Assembly: GCA_910574635.1 (NCBI GenBank) | Contig: CAJTCG010000007.1 | Location: forward strand, 124,001 to 188,000 | Source of the DNA: Oscillospiraceae bacterium | GTDB taxonomy: Bacteria > Bacillota > Clostridia > Oscillospirales > Oscillospiraceae | Direction: 5' to 3' | DNA length: 64,000 bases | In this document: positions 8,595 through 16,585 of the stretch, one piece after another | Layout: every line of letters begins with the position of its first letter | Position numbering within the stretch: position 1 is the stretch's first letter | Position numbers and translations under genes: made by a program | The notes under the pieces: model-generated | Told to the model about the DNA's origin: nothing | The model's database searches: none | The model's input: only the letters and a program-made list of their open reading frames with translations

Positions 8595-8685
8595 TCCGTC
8601 CCGCGAAAAACCGGCAGGGAAGATATACATACAGACTGGGGCCGGGGGCGTTTTGTCCCTGGCCCCGCGACAAATAGGAGGAGTT

Positions 8686-9714
8686 ATGGAAAAAGTCAGA
8701 CTGGGGCGGACGGAACTGATGGTGACGAAGACGGCCTTCGGCGCCCTGCCCATCCAGCGGATTCCCAAGGCCGACGCGGTGAAGCTGGTCCGCCGGGCCG
8801 TAGACGGCGGGATCAACTACTTCGACACCGCCAACATGTACACCGACAGCGAGGAAAAACTGGGCGAGGCCCTGGAGGGCGTGCGGCAGAATGTGGTCAT
8901 TTCCACCAAGAGCGGCGGGGGGGACAAAAAAACCGTCCTCAGCCACATTGAAAAGAGCCTCCGCTCCCTGCGGACGGATTACATCGACCTCTTCCAGTTC
9001 CACAACCCCGCCAAGCTGCCGGATATAAACGACCCCGACGGCCCCTTCGCCGCCGCTCTGGAGATGAAGGAAAAGGGCTATATCCGGCACATCGGCATCA
9101 CGAACCACCGCCTTGCCGTCGCCCAGGAGGCTATCCGGTCCGGGAACTTCGAGACGCTGCAATTCCCGTTCTGCTACCTCACCACCGAGAAGGAGCTGGG
9201 GCTGGTGGAGGACTGCGCCAAGGCGGACATGGGCTACATCGCCATGAAGGGCCTCTCCGGCGGCCTTCTGAATAACGCCGAGGCCTGCTACGCCTTCATG
9301 CAGGAGTACCCCAATGTGGTGCCCATCTGGGGCATCCAGCACGAGTGGGAGCTGGACCAGTGGCTGGAGCTGACGGAGCGGAACCCCCGCCTCACGCCGG
9401 AGCTCCGGGCCGTCATCGAGGCGGACCGAAAGGACCTGGCGGGGAGCTTTTGCCGCTCCTGCGGGTACTGCCTCCCCTGCGCCGCCGGGATTGACATTCC
9501 CCAGGCGGCCCGGATGTCCGCCCTGCTGCGGCGCTCGCCCTACCAGCCCTACATGTCGGACGCCTGGCACGAGAAGATGCACCAGATTGAAAACTGCGTC
9601 CACTGCGGCGCCTGCAAGAGCCGCTGCCCCTACGGGCTGGACACGCCGAACCTGCTGGTGGAGATGCTGAAGGATTACGACGCGTTCTACGCGGAACACC
9701 ACAATGACGCCTGA
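8686..9714 (+). CDS. Aldo/keto reductase with C-terminal 4Fe-4S domain
   Basis: Residues 1-255 are an aldo/keto reductase barrel (VRLGRTELMVTKTAFGALPIQR, FDTANMYTDSEEKLG, HIGITNH). Residues about 255-335 add a ferredoxin-like domain with two cysteine sets: CRSCGYCLPCAAGID and CVHCGACKSRCPYGLD. Such COG1453-type enzymes are common in anaerobes; their substrates are mostly unknown and electrons may come from ferredoxin rather than NADPH. The start at 8686 follows an AGGAGG site; an upstream in-frame ATG lacks one. It is a probable single gene ended by the terminator at 9719. Confidence 0.88.
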   Translation: MEKVRLGRTELMVTKTAFGALPIQRIPKADAVKLVRRAVDGGINYFDTANMYTDSEEKLGEALEGVRQNVVISTKSGGGDKKTVLSHIEKSLRSLRTDYIDLFQFHNPAKLPDINDPDGPFAAALEMKEKGYIRHIGITNHRLAVAQEAIRSGNFETLQFPFCYLTTEKELGLVEDCAKADMGYIAMKGLSGGLLNNAEACYAFMQEYPNVVPIWGIQHEWELDQWLELTERNPRLTPELRAVIEADRKDLAGSFCRSCGYCLPCAAGIDIPQAARMSALLRRSPYQPYMSDAWHEKMHQIENCVHCGACKSRCPYGLDTPNLLVEMLKDYDAFYAEHHNDA

Positions 9715-9718
9715 ACGA

Positions 9719-9750
9719 AAAAGCCAGGGTTGAAACGCCCTGGCTTTTTT
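9719..9750. terminator. Bidirectional terminator
   Basis: Hairpin AAAAGCCAGGG/CCCTGGCTTTT with T6 on the plus side and an A-run on the other, placed between the convergent stops of the aldo/keto reductase and the HxlR gene. Confidence 0.85.
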
Positions 9751-9755
9751 CATAT

Positions 9756-10100
9756 TCACAGACGGGCGCGGGGGCGGTTTTCCTCCCCCCAAACGCAAAG
9801 ACCGTCCAGCACCGGCATCAAGGAACGGCCTTTATCGCTGAGGCGGTATTCTACCTTGGGCGGGATTTGGGGGTACTCGTTCCGTAAAATCAGGCCGTCC
9901 CGTTCCAACTCCTTCAGGGCGGCGCTGAGGGTCTTGTGAGAGATGGAGCCGATATAGCGCTTGAGGGCATTGTAGCGGACCACCCCGTATTCCATCAGGC
10001 AGTAGAGGATGACCATTTTGTACTTGCCGCTGATGAGGGAGAGGGTGTAGTGAAAGCCGGTGTCCTCAAAGCTGGCGGTTTTAGCGGAATCTTGCGGCAC
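9756..10100 (-). CDS. HxlR-family transcriptional regulator
   Basis: A 114-residue winged-helix protein of the HxlR/MarR-like group: TLSLISGKYKMVILYCLMEYG, RYNALKRYIGSISHKTLSAALKELERDGLI, and the wing YRLSDKGRSLMPVL. Family members often sense reactive aldehydes, quinones or disulfide stress and control a divergent reductase. Here the divergent neighbour is a flavin reductase (10203), which fits that pattern. It lacks the N-terminal cysteine used by some thiol-sensing members. Confidence 0.9.
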   Translation of the reverse strand: MPQDSAKTASFEDTGFHYTLSLISGKYKMVILYCLMEYGVVRYNALKRYIGSISHKTLSAALKELERDGLILRNEYPQIPPKVEYRLSDKGRSLMPVLDGLCVWGEENRPRARL

Positions 10101-10202
10101 GGGGCGCTCTCCTTTCGGTTAGTATCTAACTTTAATGTGCGTACTTTTCTTCTAACGGGTTTTCTGCTAGAGTAAGTATATCACAGATTTGGAGGTTTTC
10201 CC
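10101..10202. promoter_or_regulatory. Divergent control region of HxlR and flavin reductase
   Basis: A 102-base region that is AT-rich against the local background. The hexamer TCTAAC occurs twice (10125-10130 and 10151-10156), a possible operator pair for the HxlR regulator. I cannot assign the -35/-10 boxes with confidence. Confidence 0.4.
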
Positions 10203-10754
10203 ATGAGCAAAAAAATTTTAATTCTCAACGGCAGTCCCCGGGCCAAGGGAAATACCAAGGCGCTGATCGAGGCGTTTGAAAAAGGCGCGGCCGGGCACCA
10301 TGTGGAGCGCTTTGACCTGCAAGCCATGAACATCCACGGCTGCCTCGGCTGCTGCGGCGGCGGGAAGGACCCCGCCAGCCCCTGCGTGCAAAAGGACGAC
10401 ATGGAAAAGATTTACCCTGCCTACCGGGAGGCGGACGTGGTGGTCCTTGCCTCTCCCATGTACTATTGGAATATCACCGGGCAGCTCAAATGTGCCTTTG
10501 ACCGCCTCTTCGCCGTGGCGGAGCTGGACCCGAACTATGCCAATCCGAAAAAGGACTGCGTGCTGCTGATGGCGGCGGAGGGAGAGGACGAGGACAACTT
10601 CGCCCCCGTCCGGGCGCTGTACGAGGGTCTGACGTCTCACATGGGCTGGCGGGACCTGGGCGCCGTCTACGCCGGAGGAAATTTTGAGGCGGGGGCGATT
10701 CATGGCCATCCCGAACAGCTTCGGCAGGCGGAGTCGCTGGGCAAGTCTATCTGA
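10203..10754 (+). CDS. Flavodoxin-like NAD(P)H-dependent FMN reductase
   Basis: A 183-residue flavoprotein of the NADPH-dependent FMN reductase (IsfE/multimeric flavodoxin WrbA-like) fold. It shows the phosphate-binding loop LNGSPRAKGNTKAL, the ASPMYYWNITGQLKCAFDR segment that packs on the flavin, and a Cys-containing insertion (GCLGCCGGGKDPASPC) typical of the iron-sulfur-flavoprotein relatives but without their full cluster motif. It is divergent from the HxlR regulator, its likely controller. The role is probably reduction of quinones or nitro compounds; the substrate is unknown. Confidence 0.88.
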   Translation: MSKKILILNGSPRAKGNTKALIEAFEKGAAGHHVERFDLQAMNIHGCLGCCGGGKDPASPCVQKDDMEKIYPAYREADVVVLASPMYYWNITGQLKCAFDRLFAVAELDPNYANPKKDCVLLMAAEGEDEDNFAPVRALYEGLTSHMGWRDLGAVYAGGNFEAGAIHGHPEQLRQAESLGKSI

Positions 10755-10772
10755 CAAAACGGATACAGCCGC

Positions 10773-10810
10773 AAAAAGGTCCCATGCCCTGTCTGGCACG
10801 GGACCTTTTT
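10773..10810. terminator. Bidirectional terminator
   Basis: AAAAAGGTCCCATGCC pairing with GGCACGGGACCTTTTT between convergent genes, with T5 on the plus side and A5 on the left arm. Confidence 0.85.
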
Positions 10811-10813
10811 CGC

Positions 10814-12088
10814 TTACTTTTTCAGCTGCTTCTGGAGCCAGTCCTTCCCGTCCACAAACCGGGAGACGATGAAGCAGGTCACGTAGTCGCCTGCGGCGTT
10901 GATCATCGTCGCCGGGGGGTCCACCAGGTTGCCGATGACCACCAGAATGGGGAAGGCAATCTCCATCTGGGCGGGGAAGAAGATGGAGCAGATGATGTAC
11001 TCGCCGATGTACCCGCCGCCGGGGACGCCGCTCATGCCCACGGAGCTGAGCACCGCCACCAGCACCACGGGAATCAGCATCCCAAGGGACAGCCGCTGGC
11101 CGAAGACCCCCAGCACAAAGGCAATTTTCAGCACGCAGGAGAAGCAGGACCCGTCCATGTGCATGGTGGCCCCCAGGGGCAGCACCATGTCCGCCACGTC
11201 CTTGCGGATGCCGGTGTCTGCGGCCTCCTCCATGTTGGTGGGAATCGTCGCCACAGAGGAGCAGGTGCCCAGAGACACCACGGCGGGTTTCGTGATGTGC
11301 CGGAACATGACGCCAATGGCGCCCTTGCCGCCGCCGAACCGGGCGAAGAGGGGCCAGGCGGTGAAGATATAGACAAAGCACAGGGGATAGTACACCGCCA
11401 GGGCCCGGGCGTAGTTCTCCGTAATCTGGGGGCCGTAGGTAGCCACCAGGTCGGCGAAGAAGCCGAAGAAAGCGATGGGGGCATAGTAGGTGATGATCTT
11501 CACGAATTTCAGCATGACGCCGGCCAGGTCGTCCAGGAACCGCCCCACGGGGGTCTCCCTGCCGCCGTTGAGGTTCACGGCAAAGCCGAAGAGCAGGGAA
11601 AACACAATCAGGGGCAGCATGGCCCGGCGGGTCAAAAGACCGCTGAAATCACTGGCGGTGAAGAAGTTCACAATCATGTCCGCCAGGGTGGCGTACTCCC
11701 CAATCTCCTCCGCGGCCAGGTTCGTCCAGGCGGCGGGCACCGGCGGGAAGACCATCATCAGCACATACATGATAACGGCGGCGATGGCCCCGGTGACCAC
11801 GAAGGTCCCCACGGTAACGCCCATGATCTTCCCCGCCCGCTTCCGGCTCTCCATGTTCGCCACGGCGCTGGAGATGGAGGCGAAGACCATGGGGACCACC
11901 ACGCAGAACATCAGGTTGATGAACACGGTGCCAAGGGGCTTGAGGACCGTGGCGCCGGTGCCGGATATGACGCTTCCGTCACCGTCCACCTGGGCGGGCC
12001 AGACCCAGCCCAGAATGGCGCCCAGAATCATGGCCCCCAGCATGACGGCTAAAAAGGCGTAGTTTTTCGCAATGGATTTCTTTTCCAT
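10814..12088 (-). CDS. Dicarboxylate/amino acid:cation symporter (DAACS)
   Basis: A 424-residue secondary transporter of the SDF family (GltP/DctA type), which moves glutamate, aspartate or C4-dicarboxylates with H+ or Na+. The first transmembrane segment is AVMLGAMILGAILGWVWP. The first re-entrant loop has the serine-rich motif SLGTCSSVATIPTNM, followed by PLGATMHMDGSCFSCVLKIAF and the second loop region GVPGGGYIGEYIICS. It begins 15 bases after dapF stops and so is probably co-transcribed with it. The pairing might link acidic amino acid uptake to the lysine/DAP pathway; this is inference. Confidence 0.9.
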   Translation of the reverse strand: MEKKSIAKNYAFLAVMLGAMILGAILGWVWPAQVDGDGSVISGTGATVLKPLGTVFINLMFCVVVPMVFASISSAVANMESRKRAGKIMGVTVGTFVVTGAIAAVIMYVLMMVFPPVPAAWTNLAAEEIGEYATLADMIVNFFTASDFSGLLTRRAMLPLIVFSLLFGFAVNLNGGRETPVGRFLDDLAGVMLKFVKIITYYAPIAFFGFFADLVATYGPQITENYARALAVYYPLCFVYIFTAWPLFARFGGGKGAIGVMFRHITKPAVVSLGTCSSVATIPTNMEEAADTGIRKDVADMVLPLGATMHMDGSCFSCVLKIAFVLGVFGQRLSLGMLIPVVLVAVLSSVGMSGVPGGGYIGEYIICSIFFPAQMEIAFPILVVIGNLVDPPATMINAAGDYVTCFIVSRFVDGKDWLQKQLKK

Positions 12089-12103
12089 AATGTCCCTCCT
12101 GTT

Positions 12104-12958
12104 TTACTCACACAATGGCTGATACGTCAAATCCTCGTCCGCAACCTCGCCGGTGCAGACCACGTTGGTGGGCCCGGTAAGGCAGAGCTCCGTAATCTGG
12201 CTGTGGACCCGCTCCGCGTCCACATACAGCGTCCCGCCGGTCATGTCCGCCCGGACCCGCTGCCCGCTGACCTTTCCCTGAAGGGCCAGCACCGCCGCTA
12301 CGGACCCGGTGCCCGTGCCGCAGGCGTAGGTAAAGTCCTCCACCCCCCGCTCGAAGGTCCGCTCGAAGAAGCGGTCCTCCCCGGTGAGCTCGTAAAAGTT
12401 CACATTGGCCCCCTTGGGGAACGCGGGATTCCAGCGGATTTTCCGGCCCAGCTCCCGAAGCTCGTTTTCGTCGGCGTTTTGCAGGTTGTGGTACGGGACC
12501 ACCGCGTGGGGCAGTCCCGGGTCCCCCAGCTCCACGTAGGAACAGGCGTACCGCACGCCGTCCACCTCCACCGGGCAGTCCAGTTTTATCGTGGCGGGGT
12601 CGTTGAGGCGGACCCGGTAGAGCCGGCGGTCGATTCTCCGGCCAAACACCATTCCGGCGGTGGTCTCCACGGCCTGGGCCGCCCTGGCAAGGCCGTTTTC
12701 AAAGCCGTAGCGGCAGATGCACCGGGCCCCGTTGCCGCACATCTCCCCCACGCTTCCGTCGGAGTTGAAGAACAGCATCTTGAAGTCGCCGCCCTGGTCC
12801 GCCGCCTCCACCACCATCAGCCCGTCGGCCCCGATGGACATGCGCCTGCGGCACAGCGTCCGGGCGATTTGGGGAATGGCCTCCAGGGGCAGGTGCTCTT
12901 CCAGGTTGTTGAGGATGATAAAGTCGTTTCCGGCCCCGTTCATCTTCCAGAATTTCAT
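12104..12958 (-). CDS. dapF: Diaminopimelate epimerase
   Basis: Converts LL- to meso-diaminopimelate for lysine and peptidoglycan synthesis. Both catalytic cysteines are visible: MCGNGARCICRYG (near residue 73) and ACGTGTGSVAAVLAL (near residue 213), with the N-terminal MNGAGNDFIILNN signature. The length of 284 residues is normal. An AGGAAGGACCC-type site precedes the ATG. It is the first gene of a two-gene minus-strand unit with the symporter. Confidence 0.95.
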   Translation of the reverse strand: MKFWKMNGAGNDFIILNNLEEHLPLEAIPQIARTLCRRRMSIGADGLMVVEAADQGGDFKMLFFNSDGSVGEMCGNGARCICRYGFENGLARAAQAVETTAGMVFGRRIDRRLYRVRLNDPATIKLDCPVEVDGVRYACSYVELGDPGLPHAVVPYHNLQNADENELRELGRKIRWNPAFPKGANVNFYELTGEDRFFERTFERGVEDFTYACGTGTGSVAAVLALQGKVSGQRVRADMTGGTLYVDAERVHSQITELCLTGPTNVVCTGEVADEDLTYQPLCE

Positions 12959-13068
12959 GGGTCCTTCCTCCTTGTCTGCTCTTCATTATAATCGCACTCT
13001 CCGCAAATGAACACCGGAGAATGTGCTGGAAACCTTGCAAAAGGTGCGGGTTCCATTGGCCCCCGCCG

Positions 13069-13097
13069 TTGACACGCCCGCTAAAATATGCTATATC
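13069..13097 (+). promoter_or_regulatory. Promoter of the holin-like toxin mRNA
   Basis: TTGACA (13069-13074) and TATATC (13092-13097) with a 17-base spacer. Transcription would begin near 13104, about 45 bases before the toxin start codon. Confidence 0.7.
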
Positions 13098-13149
13098 CAT
13101 ATCAGGCGGGAGGGGAACGGCTTGGCCTCCGTACATAGGAGGTGACAGC

Positions 13150-13233
13150 GTGACGGTTCTGGAGACCCTGGCGTTGCTGAACCTGCTGGCCGTTGTGATC
13201 TTTGGCGTTATTAACGTAACGAAAAAGAAATAA
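13150..13233 (+). CDS. Putative holin-like type I toxin peptide
   Basis: A 27-residue peptide, too short for usual gene calling. It has a short N-terminus with a Thr-x-x-Glu pattern, one hydrophobic helix (LALLNLLAVVIFGVI) and a basic end (VTKKK). It starts at GTG with an AGGAGGTGACAGC ribosome binding region. This layout is that of the putative holin-like toxin family (Hol_Tox/TxpA-like) of Firmicutes, membrane-damaging peptides held in check by an antisense RNA. Its own promoter lies at 13069. A convergent RNA from a perfect promoter at 13329-13357 covers its 3' end. Family membership is by pattern only, but promoter, site and antisense RNA together make it convincing. Confidence 0.7.
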   Translation: MTVLETLALLNLLAVVIFGVINVTKKK

Positions 13234-13322
13234 CCGCCCCCCGGCATAGGAAGCGGCCAAATCTCCAAGCTCAAAACTTGACGAGGTTGAGCTGCGGCCG
13301 ATGCCCCGGCCGCGCCCCTCTT
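13234..13322 (-). ncRNA. Candidate antitoxin RNA of the holin-like toxin locus
   Basis: Predicted RNA of about 90-100 bases from the promoter at 13357-13329, ending at a minus-strand hairpin (13256-13234: CCGCTTCC with GGGGGGCGG, two G-U pairs) followed by the T-rich TTATTTCTTTTT at the 3' end of the toxin frame. Plus-strand 13245-13255 (CATAGGAAGCG) repeats the toxin Shine-Dalgarno region 13134-13144 (CATAGGAGGTG). The RNA can therefore pair with all 11 positions of the toxin ribosome binding region when two G-U pairs are allowed. Confidence 0.55.
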
Positions 13323-13328
13323 GCCTTG

Positions 13329-13357
13329 ATTATACCAGCCCTTCCCCGGGCTGTCAA
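13329..13357 (-). promoter_or_regulatory. Consensus promoter of the candidate antitoxin RNA
   Basis: Minus-strand TTGACA (13357-13352), 17-base spacer, TATAAT (13334-13329): both boxes match the consensus exactly. It points toward the toxin gene and away from tetR. A promoter this strong with no minus-strand gene downstream is best explained by a short RNA. Confidence 0.8.
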
Positions 13358-13385
13358 CCATAAATCCCGGAAAGGAGGCCCCGCC

Positions 13386-13970
13386 ATGCCCCGTAAGAAC
13401 GCCCGGAACACCAAGGGCCGCATCATCGCCGCCGCCTGGAAGCTCTTTTACGAGCAGGGCTATGAGGACACCACCATCGAGGACATCGTCTTTGAGTCCG
13501 AGACCTCCAAGGGCTCCTTTTACCATTACTTCGACGGCAAGGACGCTTTGCTCGGCACCCTCTCCAACGTCTTCGACGAGAAGTATGAGGCGCTGCGCCC
13601 CGCCCTCTCGCCGGAGCAGGACGCCATCGAGAAGCTGGTATTCCTGAACCATGAGCTCTTCGCCATGATTGACGGGGGCATCTCCCTGGACCTGCTGGCC
13701 CGGCTTCTCTCCACCCAGCTCCTCACCCGGGGGGAAAAGCACCTGCTGGACCGGAACCGGACCTATTTCAAGCTCCTGCGGAGCATCATCGCCGAGGGCC
13801 AGCGGGCGGGCCAGCTGCGGGCGGACCGGACCGTGAACGAAATCGTGAAGGCCTACGCCCTCTGGGAGCGGGCGCTGCTGTACGACTGGTGCCTCTGCGG
13901 CGGGGAGTATTCCCTGGTGGCCTATACGGACGCCATGACCCCCACGTTCCTGGAGAGTTGGCGGGGCTGA
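13386..13970 (+). CDS. TetR/AcrR-family transcriptional regulator
   Basis: A 194-residue regulator. The N-terminal helix-turn-helix is typical: GRIIAAAWKLFYEQGYEDTTIEDIVFESETSKGSFYHYF split across residues 10-48. The C-terminal ligand domain is specific to this protein. The ATG at 13386 has an AAAGGAGG site; an upstream in-frame start would overlap the antitoxin promoter. No divergent target gene is adjacent. The downstream putP has its own upstream hairpin and is not clearly in its operon. Confidence 0.88.
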   Translation: MPRKNARNTKGRIIAAAWKLFYEQGYEDTTIEDIVFESETSKGSFYHYFDGKDALLGTLSNVFDEKYEALRPALSPEQDAIEKLVFLNHELFAMIDGGISLDLLARLLSTQLLTRGEKHLLDRNRTYFKLLRSIIAEGQRAGQLRADRTVNEIVKAYALWERALLYDWCLCGGEYSLVAYTDAMTPTFLESWRG

Positions 13971-14048
13971 ATCTGCGTCTGTCGAATATTTTTCCTAAAA
14001 ACAGTACGGCTGAAAAGGCCTGCTGTTCCGCCATTTTGTAGAAATGCC

Positions 14049-14088
14049 ACAGAACGAGGTGTAGACTGCATTCTATACCTCGTTCTGT
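14049..14088 (+). terminator. Long hairpin after tetR
   Basis: Arms 14049-14065 and 14072-14088 (ACAGAACGAGG.../...CCTCGTTCTGT) pair over 17 positions with one G-U, followed by CTTTCATTCT. This is a probable terminator for tetR. The putP promoter would lie after it (14100-14130), where I see TATGAT but no convincing -35. Confidence 0.65.
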
Positions 14089-14151
14089 CTTTCATTCTAG
14101 TGAAAAGTATGCTATGATAGCACCCACTGAACGGAAAAGGAGAGAGATTTC

Positions 14152-15684
14152 ATGTCTACCGCACAAATCTGCATCATGGGTACGATTATTCTGTACCTCT
14201 GCTTCGTCATCTTCACCGGGGTGATGATTGGCCGCCGCTCCAAGAAGAGCGCCGAGGGCTTCTACCTGGGCGGCCGGGGCATCGGCCCCCTGGTCACCGC
14301 CATGAGCGCCGAGGCCTCCGACATGAGCAGTTATCTGCTCATGGGCATTCCGGGCCTTGCGTACCTCTCCGGCGTGGCGGACGCCAGCTGGACCGCCATC
14401 GGCCTGGCTGTTGGCACCTACCTGAACTTCCTGCTGGTTGCCAAAAAGCTCCGCCGCTACAGCGTGAAGCTGGACGCCATCACCATCCCCAGCTTCATCT
14501 CCAAGCGCTATGGGGAGAAAAAGCCCGTCATCATGTGCATCTCCGCCCTGATTATTCTGATTTTCTTCGTGCCTTATGTGGCCTCCGGCCTTGCCGCCAT
14601 CGGCAAGCTCTTCAACAGCTTATTTGGCTGGGACTACATGGCGGCGGTGATCATCGGGGCCATCGTGATTATCAGCTATACCTCCATCGGGGGCTTTAAC
14701 GCCGTGGCCACCATGGACCTGATCCAGTCCGTCATCATGACCTGCGCCCTGGCCGTCATTGTGGTGTTCGGCGTGGTCCAGGCGGGCGGCATGGACGCGG
14801 TCATCGCCCACGCCCAGACCCTCCCCGGCTTCTTCAGCTTCACGGAGACTTATAACGCCGCCAGCGGCGCGGCGGAGCCTTACGGCTTCATCCGCATCGT
14901 CTCCATGATGGCCTGGGGCCTGGGCTACTTCGGCATGCCCCACATTTTGGTCCGCTTTATGGCCATCCGGGATGAAAACGAGCTGACCCTCTCCCGCCGC
15001 ATCGCCGGCACCTGGGTGGTGATTTCCATGGGCGTGGCGGTGTTCATCGGCATCGTGGGCCACGCCGTCTCCGCCGCGGGCCGGGTCCCCTTCCTGGAGG
15101 GCAGCGCCACGGAAACCATCATCGTCAAGCTTTCCGACCTGCTGTCCACTTACGGCATCTTCCCCTCCATCGTGGCGGGCTGCATCCTGGCGGGCATCCT
15201 GGCCGCCACCATGTCCACGGCGGACAGCCAGCTGCTGGCGGCCTCCTCCGCCTTCTCGGAGAACATCGTCCAGGAGGTCTTCGGCGTGAAGCTGACGGAG
15301 AAGCAGACCATGCTGATTGCCCGGCTGACGGTGGTGGTCATCGCCGTCATCGCCCTCTTCCTGGCCTCGGACCCGGACAGCAACGTGTTCCAGATCGTGT
15401 CCTTCGCCTGGGCGGGCTTCGGCGCGGCCTTCGGCCCCGCCATCCTCTGCGCCCTCTATTGGAAGCGGAGCAACCGCTTTGGCATCATGGCGGGCCTGGT
15501 TGCCGGAGGCGTGATGATCTTCGTGTGGAAGTTCCTGGTGCGCCCCATGGGCGGCGCGCTGGACATCTACGAGCTGCTTCCCGCCTTCGTGGTGGGCCTG
15601 GCGGCCATCGTGATTGTGAGCCTCCTGACCCCGGCCCCGGACACGGGCATCGAAAAGCTCTTCGATGAAGTGAGGGAGAAGTAA
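14152..15684 (+). CDS. putP: Sodium/proline symporter (SSS family)
   Basis: Na+-coupled solute symporter of 510 residues, 12-13 transmembrane segments. The SSS signature is clear: FYLGGRGIGPLVTAMSAEASDMSSYLLMGIPG, TYLNFLLVAKKLRRYS, AITIPSFISKRYG and SYTSIGGFNAVATMDLIQ. The AEASDMSSYLLMGIPG region matches proline carriers best, hence PutP; a related amino acid or osmolyte cannot be excluded. A GGAGAGAG site lies before the ATG. It is a single gene bounded by hairpins on both sides. Confidence 0.88.
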   Translation: MSTAQICIMGTIILYLCFVIFTGVMIGRRSKKSAEGFYLGGRGIGPLVTAMSAEASDMSSYLLMGIPGLAYLSGVADASWTAIGLAVGTYLNFLLVAKKLRRYSVKLDAITIPSFISKRYGEKKPVIMCISALIILIFFVPYVASGLAAIGKLFNSLFGWDYMAAVIIGAIVIISYTSIGGFNAVATMDLIQSVIMTCALAVIVVFGVVQAGGMDAVIAHAQTLPGFFSFTETYNAASGAAEPYGFIRIVSMMAWGLGYFGMPHILVRFMAIRDENELTLSRRIAGTWVVISMGVAVFIGIVGHAVSAAGRVPFLEGSATETIIVKLSDLLSTYGIFPSIVAGCILAGILAATMSTADSQLLAASSAFSENIVQEVFGVKLTEKQTMLIARLTVVVIAVIALFLASDPDSNVFQIVSFAWAGFGAAFGPAILCALYWKRSNRFGIMAGLVAGGVMIFVWKFLVRPMGGALDIYELLPAFVVGLAAIVIVSLLTPAPDTGIEKLFDEVREK

Positions 15685-15695
15685 TTCCGGCGTGA

Positions 15696-15730
15696 AAGCC
15701 GCCCGGGGCACGGTCCCGGGCGGCTTTTTG
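15696..15730 (+). terminator. putP terminator
   Basis: AAAGCCGCCCGGG/CCCGGGCGGCTTT hairpin followed by T5, 12 bases after the putP stop. Confidence 0.88.
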
Positions 15731-15740
15731 AATTTTCCCC

Positions 15741-15769
15741 TTGACAAAACCCGGTTCCCCCCGTACAAT
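15741..15769 (+). promoter_or_regulatory. Promoter of the leucine T-box leader
   Basis: TTGACA (15741-15746), 17-base spacer, TACAAT (15764-15769), immediately upstream of the T-box leader. Confidence 0.8.
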
Positions 15770-15775
15770 AGGGCC

Positions 15776-16012
15776 TGTTGAACGACGATGAAGGGAAAAA
15801 AGACGGGGATGTCCCGCCCTCAGAGAGCCGGCGGATGGTGCAAGCCGGCGGGGGAGCCCCTGTGCATGACTGGTCCCGGAGTCTCCCGCCCGAGAGGTAG
15901 GGCGGGGCGGTTCGCCCCCGTTACCGGGCCCCAAGGGCCGCGCATAAGCGGCTGAACAGGGTGGTACCGCGTGGACCCACGCCCCTGGCCGGTTTGGCTG
16001 GGGGCGTTTTTG
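15776..16012 (+). promoter_or_regulatory. T-box riboswitch, probable leucine (CUG) specifier
   Basis: tRNA-sensing antitermination leader. Landmarks: K-turn GAUGA (15787-15791), AGAGAG and GGUGCAAG of Stem I, GGAGUC at the base of Stem I (15878-15883), the T-box AGGGTGGTACCGCG (15958-15971), and a terminator ACGCCCC.../...GGGGGCGTTTTTG (15979-16010). The specifier is assigned by alignment with the second T-box in this window: there AUG is followed by one G, a four-base stem strand and GGAG (27265-27276). Here the equivalent triplet is CUG (15870-15872), leucine. The first gene downstream is DUF2500, and leuS follows 0.97 kb further on. A one-base shift would give UGG (Trp), which I consider less likely. 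Confidence 0.88.
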
Positions 16013-16035
16013 TTTTTTGAGAAAGGAGAGAGGCC

Positions 16036-16419
16036 ATGAGCGCAGGGTTTGGAATGGGTGGTTTTGCCAGCATGATGTTTACGATTGTCCCGATTTTCAT
16101 CACGGTGATATTCGTGCTTGTCGTGGGTGGAATAATCCTGACTGTGGTCAGGGGAATCGGGACCTGGAGCAAAAACAACGCCTCCCCCCGGCTGACGGTA
16201 TCCGCCCAGGTTGTAACCAAGCGGACGCAGGTTTCCCACCACCATCACCAGGACAGCATGAGTCATACCAGCACCGCCTATTACGCCACCTTCCAGGTGG
16301 AGAGCGGGGACCGGATGGAGTTCAGCGTCAGCGGGGCCGAGTATGGCATGCTGGCAGAGGGGGACCAGGGAAGCCTGACCTTCCAGGGGACCCGGTATTT
16401 GGGGTTTGAGCGGAGCTGA
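16036..16419 (+). CDS. DUF2500 membrane-anchored protein
   Basis: A 127-residue protein with one N-terminal transmembrane segment (residues about 13-37, FTIVPIFITVIFVLVVGGIIL) and a small beta-rich soluble part (RLTVSAQVVTKRTQV, TAYYATFQVESGDRMEFSVS, GMLAEGDQGSLTFQGTRYLGFER). This is the DUF2500 pattern; the function is unknown. A His-rich stretch (SHHHHQD) lies in the middle. It sits directly behind the leucine T-box terminator with a good AAAGGAGAG site, so its expression should depend on uncharged tRNA-Leu, unusual for this family. Confidence 0.8.
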   Translation: MSAGFGMGGFASMMFTIVPIFITVIFVLVVGGIILTVVRGIGTWSKNNASPRLTVSAQVVTKRTQVSHHHHQDSMSHTSTAYYATFQVESGDRMEFSVSGAEYGMLAEGDQGSLTFQGTRYLGFERS

Positions 16420-16449
16420 GGTTCTGCCGGGAGAATGGAAATCCCTGAG

Positions 16450-16481
16450 GGAATGGCCTGACCAGGGGGTCAGGCCCCACA
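16450..16481 (+). repeat. 32-base dispersed palindromic repeat, copy 1
   Basis: Unit GGAATGGCCTGACC-AGGG-GGTCAGGCCCCACA, with a CCTGACC/GGTCAGG stem. Three more copies lie at 16554, 19639 (opposite strand) and 41357. Confidence 0.85.
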
Positions 16482-16553
16482 AAGAGAGATTTCCGGTCTA
16501 CCGGAATGTTCCCAATATGGAAATGGTCTACCGACAGAAGGGTGGGCCCGGAA

Positions 16554-16585
16554 GGAATGGCCTGACCAAGGGGTCAGGCCCCACA
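16554..16585 (+). repeat. 32-base dispersed palindromic repeat, copy 2
   Basis: Same unit with one change in the loop (AAGG for AGGG). It forms the outer end of the composite repeat left of leuS. Confidence 0.85.

Noticed and set aside
13278-13385. Longer TetR start upstream
   Set aside because: The in-frame ATG at 13278 has no ribosome site and would run across the divergent consensus promoter; the ATG at 13386 has AAAGGAGG and gives a normal N-terminus.
15870-15873. Reading the first T-box specifier as UGG (tryptophan)
   Set aside because: The register relative to GGAG in the methionine T-box of this window puts the specifier one base to the left (CUG), and leuS lies downstream. Not fully excluded.
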